DNA of 13,197 nucleotides, from assembly GCA_023228865.1 (NCBI GenBank), contig JALOAH010000096.1, forward strand, positions 1-13,197, written 5' to 3'. The notes below the pieces were generated by a model. The model saw only the letters and a program-made list of their open reading frames with translations. It did no database searches and was not told the origin of the DNA. This stretch comes from Porticoccaceae bacterium (GTDB lineage: Bacteria; Pseudomonadota; Gammaproteobacteria; Pseudomonadales; Porticoccaceae). Numbering within the stretch: the first letter of the stretch is position 1; every line of letters begins with the position of its first letter. This document shows, piece by piece, positions 8,075-13,197 of the stretch. The position numbers were made by a program, and so were the translations under genes.

Positions 8075-8319
8075 CCCCCAAACTCCCCATCAACCTCTCC
8101 TCCCTGCTTCACCATCGCACCATCGAAAGCGAGCGGGTGGAGGACAAGGCGGGCTGGAACCCGGACGACTGCATGGATGCAGGAGGTAGAGCGACGCAGG
8201 ATGCCAAAGCGGAAGCAGGACTGCACAGTATTCCTGCCTTCGCCAATGATTCTCCCAATCTGAGGGGGAGTGGGGCTGATGCAGAGGTCGGCCGCACGCC
8301 GACGAAGGTAGTCTCATGA
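8071..8319 (+). pseudogene. Remnant of an AlbA_2 (Schlafen-like, COG2865) DNA-binding/ATPase protein
   Basis: The 82-codon frame starts like AlbA_2-domain proteins: LPINLSSLL, then SERVEDKAGWNP where the family usually has E-x-x-E-F-K-x-x-WNP, then LHSIPAFAND where the family has LHTICAFANDxxNLGGGY. The conserved Phe of E-F-K is replaced by Asp. About 17-19 unrelated residues separate WNP from LHS, and everything after NLRGSG (normally several hundred residues, including the ATP-binding domain) is missing. The ends still make ATGA overlaps with the membrane-protein stop (8071-8074) and the next start (8316-8319), so the frame may be kept only for translational coupling. It could alternatively be an expressed small protein, which I think less likely. 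Confidence 0.65.
8167..8225 (+). repeat. 52-bp insertion bracketed by 7-bp direct repeats
   Basis: GACTGCA occurs at 8167-8173 and again at 8219-8225, bracketing the segment that interrupts the AlbA_2 motif order. The segment also begins with a short inverted repeat, GCATGGATGC. It looks like a small mobile repeat with a target duplication, but a 7-bp match is modest evidence. Confidence 0.4.
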
Positions 8320-9425
8320 GTACTGCGACCAATACTTTCGACAGCCTCGACGCGATCGCCTACCACCTACGCGAACGACTGGAGCAGAAGAAGTACATCC
8401 TGCTATTCGCCTTCAACGGCACCGGCAAGACCCGCTTGTCCATGGCATTCAAAGAGCTGGGCAAGCAAGGCGAGGGTGAGGAAGAAACACGAGATACTCT
8501 CTACTTCAATGCCTTCACCGAGGATCTCTTCTACTGGGATAACGATCTGGAGAATGACGCCAAGCGCGTGTTGCGTCTGAATCGAGATTCCCACTTCTTC
8601 GACGGCCTGCAAGAGCTGGAGATGGAAAACCGCATCGGCCCGCTGCTGGCCCGCTATGCGGATTTCGATTTCCTGATTGACTACGAAACTTGGGAGATCA
8701 CCTTTTTCCGGGACAAAGACAGTGACGGTGCGCCTATTCCTATCAAGGTGTCACACGGTGAAGAAAATATCTTTGTATGGTGTTTTTTTCTCGCCGTTGC
8801 CCAGTTGGCGGTGGATCAGGAAGAAGGCTCACCCTATGCTTGGGTGAAGTACCTGTATATCGACGACCCCATCTCATCACTGGACGATAATAACGCCATT
8901 GCGGTAGCCAGCCACTTGGCACAACTGCTGAAGAATGCCAATGGGCAGATTCGAACTGTGATCTCCACACACCACCATCTGTTTTTCAATGTGATGTGCA
9001 ACGAGCTGAGCAACGCGGTCAGAGGCTTTCTGAGCAAGGAGGCCGACCATTTCCGGCTGACGGATACGGGGGAGACTCCACGCTACCATCATGTCGCCCT
9101 GCTGAAACATCTGCATGAGGTGGCCAAATCGGGCGAGATCTATACCTACCACTTCAATATCCTGCGCAACATTCTGGAAAAGACGGCCACCTTCCACGGC
9201 TTTCGGAATTTCTCCGCCTGCATCAAGCAGGACAGCAACGACCCGGACGGCATCCTCCACGCCCGGCTAGTGAATGTACTCAGTCATGGAAACTATTCCC
9301 TGTATGAGCCACAGGAAATGCTGCCGGAGAACAAAGACTATTTCCGCAAGATTCTGCATGATTTCATGAACAACTACCGTTTTAACCCGGAGCTGTTTCC
9401 AAACATGGAAGGGGCGCAGGGATGA
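8316..9425 (+). CDS. PrrC-like ATPase, candidate tRNA anticodon nuclease
   Basis: The 369-aa protein belongs to the AAA_13/PrrC/RloC group of ABC-type ATPases (E. coli PrrC is 396 aa). Visible motifs are Walker A AFNGTGKT (32-39), a signature-like SHGEEN (146-151), Walker B and D-loop YIDDPISSLDDN (around 181-192, acidic pair D183/D184) and a switch histidine in ISTHHH (216-221). In the C-terminal domain R284-x3-E288 and H324 (in VLSHGNY) match in order and roughly in spacing the Arg320-Glu324-His356 triad of PrrC. PrrC cleaves the tRNA-Lys anticodon when a phage protein disables its partner EcoprrI, a type IC RM system, so the location inside an EcoR124I-like operon fits. There is no RloC-type zinc-hook coiled coil. 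The start has GAAGGT about 8 nt upstream and overlaps the remnant frame by ATGA. tRNA target and activity are inferred; it could be only a related AAA_13 ATPase. Confidence 0.78.
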   Translation: MSTATNTFDSLDAIAYHLRERLEQKKYILLFAFNGTGKTRLSMAFKELGKQGEGEEETRDTLYFNAFTEDLFYWDNDLENDAKRVLRLNRDSHFFDGLQELEMENRIGPLLARYADFDFLIDYETWEITFFRDKDSDGAPIPIKVSHGEENIFVWCFFLAVAQLAVDQEEGSPYAWVKYLYIDDPISSLDDNNAIAVASHLAQLLKNANGQIRTVISTHHHLFFNVMCNELSNAVRGFLSKEADHFRLTDTGETPRYHHVALLKHLHEVAKSGEIYTYHFNILRNILEKTATFHGFRNFSACIKQDSNDPDGILHARLVNVLSHGNYSLYEPQEMLPENKDYFRKILHDFMNNYRFNPELFPNMEGAQG

Positions 9426-10429
9426 GTGAACTGATTCTCTACACCACCGAAGACGGCCAAAGCCGGATTCAACTGCGTACTGACGATGGCACGGTCTGGC
9501 TGAGCCAGTTAGAAATGGCCGAGTTATTCCTGACTACCAAGCAAAATATCGCCAAACATCTTAAAGCAATCTTCTCTGAGGGAGAGCTGGACCAGGATGC
9601 AGTTGTCAACTATTGGTTGACAACTGCCGCCGATGGCAAGAATTACCGCGTGGCACACTACAACCTCGATGCCATTCTGGCAGTGGGCTACCGGGTGCGC
9701 TCGCCCCGTGGTGCCCAGTTTCGCCGCTGGGCCAGTACCGTGCTCAGCGAGTACCTGCACAAGGGTTTTGTCATGGATGACGAGCGCTTGAAAAACCCTG
9801 ATGGCCGTCCGGACTACTTCGATGAGATGCTGGCACGCATCCGCGATATCCGCGCCTCGGAAAAGCGCTTCTACCAAAAGGTACGCGATCTGTTCGCCCT
9901 GAGCAGTGACTACGATAAGACCGATAGAGCCACACAGCAATTCTTTGCGACGGTGCAGAACCTGTTGCTATATGCGGTGACGGAGCAAACCGCTGCTGAG
10001 CTGGTTATGGCGCGTGCTAATCCAGATGATCCTTATTTTGGTCTGCTGAGCTGGAAGGGCGAAAGAGTACGCAAACAGGATATTCTGGTTGCAAAAAACT
10101 ACCTGACCGAAGATGAAGTCGACACCCTCAACCGGCTGGTGGTGATCTTTCTGGAAACTGCCGAGCTACGTGCCAAAAGCCGACAAGAAACCTCCATGGC
10201 GTTTTGGCAGGCGCGGGTGGGTGACATCATTACCAGCAATGGTTTTCCTTTGCTGGCCGGTGCAGGCTCCATCAGTCAGAAACAGATGGAACAGCTAACC
10301 AGTAAACGCTATGTGGAATTCGATCAGCGCCGCAGAACGCAAGAAGCCATCGCTGCTGATAAGGCCGATGAAGCCGAGCTGAAAGTACTGGAACACAAAA
10401 TCAAATATCGAAACGAGCCTAAATCATGA
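9422..10429 (+). CDS. rhuM: RhuM-family protein
   Basis: The product is 335 aa, near the usual length for the RhuM family, first named in Salmonella pathogenicity island 3. The N-terminus has an LYTTEDG strand, a helix-turn-helix-like VWLSQLEMAELF...KQNIAKHL segment (25-48) and the family block YNLDAILAVGYRVRSPRGAQFRRWA (80-104, two parts). A conserved second domain follows with FFATVQNLLLYAV, then a basic and acidic helical tail. The biochemical function of RhuM is not established. It is often found beside type I RM genes. The ATG overlaps the PrrC-like stop, and its own stop overlaps the hsdM start, both as ATGA. Composition matches hsdM. It is probably DNA-binding, judging from the N-terminal segment. 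Confidence 0.9.
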   Translation: MSELILYTTEDGQSRIQLRTDDGTVWLSQLEMAELFLTTKQNIAKHLKAIFSEGELDQDAVVNYWLTTAADGKNYRVAHYNLDAILAVGYRVRSPRGAQFRRWASTVLSEYLHKGFVMDDERLKNPDGRPDYFDEMLARIRDIRASEKRFYQKVRDLFALSSDYDKTDRATQQFFATVQNLLLYAVTEQTAAELVMARANPDDPYFGLLSWKGERVRKQDILVAKNYLTEDEVDTLNRLVVIFLETAELRAKSRQETSMAFWQARVGDIITSNGFPLLAGAGSISQKQMEQLTSKRYVEFDQRRRTQEAIAADKADEAELKVLEHKIKYRNEPKS

Positions 10430-12030
10430 CCAAAGAACAACTCAGCCAACTGGGAAGAACCCTTTGGGCTATTGCCGACGATTTGCGCGGCGCAATGAAT
10501 GCCGACGACTTCCGCGATTACATGCTGTCGTTCCTGTTTTTGCGCTACCTCTCTGATAACTTCGAGGCAGCGGCAAAGAAGGAGCTGGGGTCGGACTACC
10601 CCAAGCTCGATAAGGATGATAAGCGTGCGCCCCTGGCGGTCTGGTACAGGGATAACACTGGGGACGTGCCTGCCTTTGAGAAGCAGATGCGCCGCAAGAT
10701 GCATTATGTGGTCCATCCGGAGTACCTGTGGAGCAGCATCTACGAACGCGCCCGTACTCAGGACGCTGAGCTGTTACAAACTCTGGAGCGGGGGTTCAAT
10801 TACATCGAGAATGAATCTTTCGCCAGTACCTTCCAGGGGCTATTTTCCGAGATCAACCTGAACTCGGAAAAACTGGGCCGGACACCGAAGGCGCGCAACG
10901 ACAAACTCTGCACCATCATCACCAAGATCGCCGAGGGGATCGCGCAATTTTCCACCGACAGCGACATTTTGGGCGATGCCTACGAGTACCTGATTGGCCA
11001 GTTTGCTGCTGGCTCCGGCAAAAAAGCGGGGGAGTTTTATACCCCGCAGACGGTTTCCACCATTCTTTCGCGCATCGTCACGCTGGACAGCCAGGACCCC
11101 AGCACAGGTAAGAAGAAAAAGCTCAACAGTGTGTTGGACTTCGCCTGCGGCTCTGGCTCGCTGCTGCTCAATGTGCGTAACCAGATGGGACCGCACGGCA
11201 TCGGTAAAATTTACGGCCAGGAAAAGAACATCACCACCTACAACCTGGCGCGCATGAATATGCTGCTGCACGGTGTCAAGGATAGCGAGTTCGAGATTTA
11301 TCACGGTGACACTCTGACTAATGACTGGGTACTGCTTAACGAAATGAACCCGGCGAAAAAACTGCAATGTGATGCGGTAGTGGCCAACCCGCCCTTCAGC
11401 TACCGCTGGCAGCCCGGCGAGGCGCTGGGCGAGGATTTTCGTTTCAAAAACTACGGCTTGGCGCCCAAGTCTGCCGCCGATTTCGCCTTTCTGCTGCACG
11501 GTTTCCATTTCCTCGGTGACGAAGGCACCATGGCTATTATCCTGCCTCACGGTGTGCTGTTCCGTGGTGGTGTGGAGAGCCGCATCCGCACCAAGCTGCT
11601 CGAGGATGGGCATATCGATACCGTCATCGGTCTGCCCGCCAACCTGTTCTTCTCCACCGGCATCCCGGTGTGCATCCTGGTGCTGAAAAAGTGCAAAAAG
11701 CCCGATGATGTGCTCTTCATCAACGCCGTCGAGCATTTTGACAAGGGCAAACGGCAAAACCAGCTATTGCCGGAGCATATAGACAAGATTGTCGATACCT
11801 ACCAGCACCGCCGCGAAGTAGAACGCTATGCCCGCCGGGTGGAAATGGCAGAGATCGAGAAGAACGACTACAACCTCAATATCTCCCGCTACGTGAGCAC
11901 CGCCGAGCCCGAGCCGGAGATCGACCTTGCTGCTGTTCATGCGCAACTGTCAGATATTGAAAAGCGCATTCGCGAAGCAGCAGACAAGCATAATCAGTAT
12001 TTGAAAGAGCTGAATCTGCCGCCGGTGTAA
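10426..12030 (+). CDS. hsdM: Type I RM methyltransferase (M) subunit, N6-adenine
   Basis: HsdM transfers a methyl group from S-adenosylmethionine to N6 of adenine. Two copies bind HsdS to make the host-protecting methylase. It is 534 aa, within the usual 500-540. Domains in order are a helical HsdM_N (about 1-150, with DYMLSFLFLRYLSDNF), the SAM-binding motif I DFACGSGSL (238-246), catalytic motif IV NPPF (321-324), and a C-terminal helical region that pairs with HsdS. The AGEFYTPQTVSTIL motif typical of M subunits is also present. No defect is visible. It overlaps rhuM by ATGA with a weak ribosome binding site. It is the last gene of the operon, about 8.3 kb downstream of the hsdR start codon's first kilobase and separated from hsdR by seven other frames, an unusual place for the protective subunit. 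Confidence 0.97.
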   Translation: MTKEQLSQLGRTLWAIADDLRGAMNADDFRDYMLSFLFLRYLSDNFEAAAKKELGSDYPKLDKDDKRAPLAVWYRDNTGDVPAFEKQMRRKMHYVVHPEYLWSSIYERARTQDAELLQTLERGFNYIENESFASTFQGLFSEINLNSEKLGRTPKARNDKLCTIITKIAEGIAQFSTDSDILGDAYEYLIGQFAAGSGKKAGEFYTPQTVSTILSRIVTLDSQDPSTGKKKKLNSVLDFACGSGSLLLNVRNQMGPHGIGKIYGQEKNITTYNLARMNMLLHGVKDSEFEIYHGDTLTNDWVLLNEMNPAKKLQCDAVVANPPFSYRWQPGEALGEDFRFKNYGLAPKSAADFAFLLHGFHFLGDEGTMAIILPHGVLFRGGVESRIRTKLLEDGHIDTVIGLPANLFFSTGIPVCILVLKKCKKPDDVLFINAVEHFDKGKRQNQLLPEHIDKIVDTYQHRREVERYARRVEMAEIEKNDYNLNISRYVSTAEPEPEIDLAAVHAQLSDIEKRIREAADKHNQYLKELNLPPV

Positions 12031-12086
12031 CAGTAGAGGTTCGCTGAATGTCGGCGGAAACTCATGACAGGGCGCTGATTCGCCGC

Positions 12087-12119
12087 TGGGACGGCTTAGG
12101 CTTCGCTCCAGCCGTCCCA
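12087..12119 (+). terminator. GC-rich hairpin after hsdM, possible operon terminator
   Basis: TGGGACGGCT (12087-12096) pairs perfectly with AGCCGTCCCA (12110-12119) around a 13-nt loop. There is no T run after the stem (AAGTTTGG), so intrinsic termination is uncertain. It begins 57 nt after the hsdM stop. Confidence 0.5.
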
Positions 12120-12151
12120 AAGTTTGGCGTTGGGCACCAAGAAACGAGGAG

Positions 12152-12187
12152 TTGATTAGGCTCAAGAAGCAGTATGATATTGTCATA
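12152..12187 (+). promoter_or_regulatory. Candidate promoter/operator of the parDE remnant
   Basis: TTGATT (12152-12157) and TGATAT (12175-12180) are spaced by 17 bases. Over the -10 lies a small inverted repeat, TATGA (12173-12177) and TCATA (12183-12187). Antitoxins of this type usually bind such palindromes to repress their own operon. Assigned by position and pattern only. Confidence 0.35.
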
Positions 12188-12212
12188 TGATGCTTTATGA
12201 GAAGTCCCAGCT

Positions 12213-12465
12213 ATGAGCATGCACAGTAACCATTACGCTGACTGAGCAGAAGGACGATTGGATTGAGGCTCAGGTTGAAAATAGTCACTTTGGCAATGAT
12301 AGTGAGTATATCTGCGATCTCATCCGAAGAGACCAGCTAGCCAAGGAGCGTCTTGCCGCCCTAAGGCAGGCACTCGCTGATGGTGAATCAAGCGGGGAGC
12401 CTAAACCGCTGGATATATCTGCTATCAAAGCGGCTGGTTGCAAATTGATGAAAGCGGCTAATTAG
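12213..12465 (+). pseudogene. parD: ParD-like antitoxin, frameshifted near the start
   Basis: From ATG 12213 (or 12219) the reading is MSMHSN, and one extra base near 12231 then shifts the frame into a TGA at 12243. If that base is skipped the frame continues ITLTEQKDDWIEAQVENSHF and on to ERLAALRQALADGESSGEP, ending at TAG 12463-12465. This is the ribbon-helix-helix ParD plan (N-x-S/I-T-L start, IxxQV, YGSxSEY-like NDSEY, then LRxAL.xGExSG). ParD neutralises and, with ParE, represses the operon. There is no other in-frame start before an upstream stop, so the gene is broken unless the extra base is a sequencing error. It overlaps the parE frame. Confidence 0.75.
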
Positions 12466-12760
12466 TGCTAAAGCTAAGTATCACTCCGAGGCTGAATCTG
12501 ACCTGACCGAGATTTGACTGTATACCTGTGAAGAGTGGGGAGCAGAGCAGGCTGATAAATACCTGGATCAGCTTGAGATGGGCATGAAACAGTTTCTTAG
12601 CCATCCGTTGCTTGGCGTTGACTATACTCATGTGTTAACCGCCTATCGCAGGTTGCAGACAGAGCATCACGCAGCTTTCTATCAAGTGTTGGAGTCTGAG
12701 GTGCTTATTGTCCGTGTTCTGCACGAAGATATGGATACTCCCCAAAGGCTTCTGGACTAG
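12461..12760 (+). pseudogene. parE: ParE-like toxin, lacking start codon and carrying a nonsense codon
   Basis: The frame 12461-12760 reads SAKAKYHSEAESDLTEI, stop, LYTCEEWGAEQADKYLDQLE and continues to AYRRLQTEHHAAFYQVLE, IVRVLHEDMDTPQRLLD. This is the RelE/ParE fold with its usual EIYLYTxxxWG motif, but TGA (12515-12517) replaces the tyrosine codon. The first codon position is ATT instead of a normal start. ParE toxins poison DNA gyrase. The C-terminal 60 codons alone (from ATG 12578) lack the first helices and the fold's core, so no active toxin is expected. With parD it makes a dead toxin-antitoxin module just outside the RM operon. Confidence 0.8.
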
Positions 12761-13042
12761 CGGTGCTTGTCGTTCAGCGAATCAAGGTTCGTACTGTTGC
12801 AGCCCAACAAACAACTGCAGCGGATCAACTTTCGCTGCGCTTCAATTAACCGCTGAGTTGGGTGTTACAGAGCTCTGCAAAAAAGGTCTTTAAGTGTGGC
12901 GGTAGCATAAATTCCGGGTGACCCCTTCCCACCCTTGTGCTGCCAATCGAAACCCGTATGCTGTCGAGCGGTGCAGTTATGCGGCTGCCTACATAAAGGC
13001 TGCCTAGGTGAGCTGCGGATAGTTCAGACAGGTGTGAGTCGA
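12761..13042 (+). other. Non-coding interval between parE remnant and SMR gene
   Basis: No credible gene is seen. Besides the attC-like element it holds a 9-bp direct repeat GGCTGCCTA at 12983-12991 and 12998-13006, close upstream of the SMR start, which might be a regulator site. I looked for a guanidine (ykkC-type) riboswitch and did not find its motifs. Confidence 0.5.
12802..12863 (+). repeat. attC-like (integron 59-base element) site, weak
   Basis: GCCCAAC (12802-12808) fits the R'' core RYYYAAC and GTTGGGT (12857-12863) fits the R' core GTTRRRY; they are complementary at 6 of 7 bases plus a G-T pair. Inside, CAGCGG pairs with CCGCTG, and TGCAGCGG against CCGCTGA leaves one unpaired G, as in attC L'' boxes. 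The right-hand spacer is too short for a standard attC. It follows the parE remnant by 41 nt, as in toxin-antitoxin gene cassettes. Confidence 0.35.
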
Positions 13043-13197
13043 ATGAGTATAAATTGGGTACTGTTGCTTTTGGGTGGCTTGTTCGAAACCGGGTTTGCCC
13101 TCAGCCTGGGCAAGGCTCAGCAGGTCAGCGGGAAGGCGCAGTGGTTTTGGCTGGCCAACTTTTTGGTCTGCGTCGCGATCAGTATGTACTTCCTGTT
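13043..13197 (+). CDS. SMR-family small multidrug/guanidinium exporter, N-terminal part (runs off window)
   Basis: Fifty-one codons of a small multidrug resistance protein, which is normally about 105-110 aa with four membrane helices. The first helix is WVLLLLGGLFETGFALSLGK, with the essential membrane-embedded glutamate as E15. The second helix begins around LANFLVCVAISMYFL. These proteins work as antiparallel dimers that exchange protons for guanidinium or quaternary ammonium compounds. The GGLFE context is closer to the SugE/Gdx side than to EmrE, but the defining residues lie beyond the window. AGGTG lies about 10 nt before the ATG. It marks the right edge of the accessory region. Confidence 0.85.
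   Translation, partial: MSINWVLLLLGGLFETGFALSLGKAQQVSGKAQWFWLANFLVCVAISMYFL

Noticed and set aside
10840..11757. 305-codon minus-strand open frame inside hsdM
   Set aside because: It is entirely antisense to the well-conserved hsdM and shows no recognisable protein features.
12040..12781. 9-bp inverted repeat TTCGCTGAA / TTCAGCGAA flanking parDE as transposon ends
   Set aside because: Such a short match is expected by chance within 1 kb, and there is no extension, transposase or target duplication.
12708..12893. 61-codon frame overlapping the end of the parE remnant
   Set aside because: It is out of frame with parE, begins inside it, resembles no family and runs through the attC-like region.
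12900..13042. Guanidine (ykkC or mini-ykkC) riboswitch before the SMR gene
   Set aside because: The paired ACGR hairpin loops and the conserved ykkC blocks are not found by eye. A covariance search would settle it.
1..13197. CRISPR array, tRNA or rRNA genes
   Set aside because: No regularly spaced repeats and no tRNA-like cloverleaf or rRNA segments were seen on either strand.

Overview
The window holds an 11.3 kb type I restriction-modification (RM) operon with several guest genes. It sits between two housekeeping-type genes, leuA on the left and a small multidrug resistance (SMR) family gene on the right. The LeuA tail, the moderate GC content and the mix of families point to a gammaproteobacterium. 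I cannot name the genus from sequence alone. All convincing genes lie on the + strand.

Layout. Positions 1-356 are the 3' end of leuA, followed by a perfect 15-bp hairpin terminator. Positions 357-708 are non-coding. Positions 709-12030 hold the RM operon in the order hsdR, dinD, hsdS, ndpA (37-kDa nucleoid-associated family), an unrecognised three-helix membrane protein, a decayed AlbA_2/Schlafen-type remnant, a PrrC-like ATPase, rhuM and hsdM. After an 18-nt gap between hsdR and dinD, every junction is an overlap (1, 14, 17, 4, 4, 4 and 4 nt), so the chain is probably translationally coupled. hsdR and hsdM, which normally sit close together, are at opposite ends with about 6.7 kb between them. 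Positions 12031-12212 hold a GC-rich hairpin and a candidate promoter/operator. Positions 12213-12760 are a broken parDE toxin-antitoxin pair. Positions 12761-13042 are non-coding and include a weak attC-like element. Positions 13043-13197 are the start of an SMR transporter.

How the genes fit together. HsdM and HsdS form the methyltransferase, and with HsdR they form the restriction complex. HsdR closely resembles the EcoR124I (type IC) subunit. The PrrC-like protein has ABC-type ATPase motifs and a C-terminal Arg-x3-Glu...His arrangement like the catalytic triad of the tRNA anticodon nuclease PrrC, which in E. coli guards a type IC RM system. The inference is a backup: if restriction is inhibited, tRNA is cut. 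DinD (RecA-filament inhibitor family) and RhuM are recurrent but poorly understood companions of RM loci.

The best candidate for something undescribed is the NdpA plus membrane-protein pair at 5827-8074. It is visibly more AT-rich than its neighbours, its two genes overlap, and it has been inserted without breaking the coupling of the operon. It would be a plausible two-gene defence module (DNA-binding protein plus membrane effector), but this is inference only.
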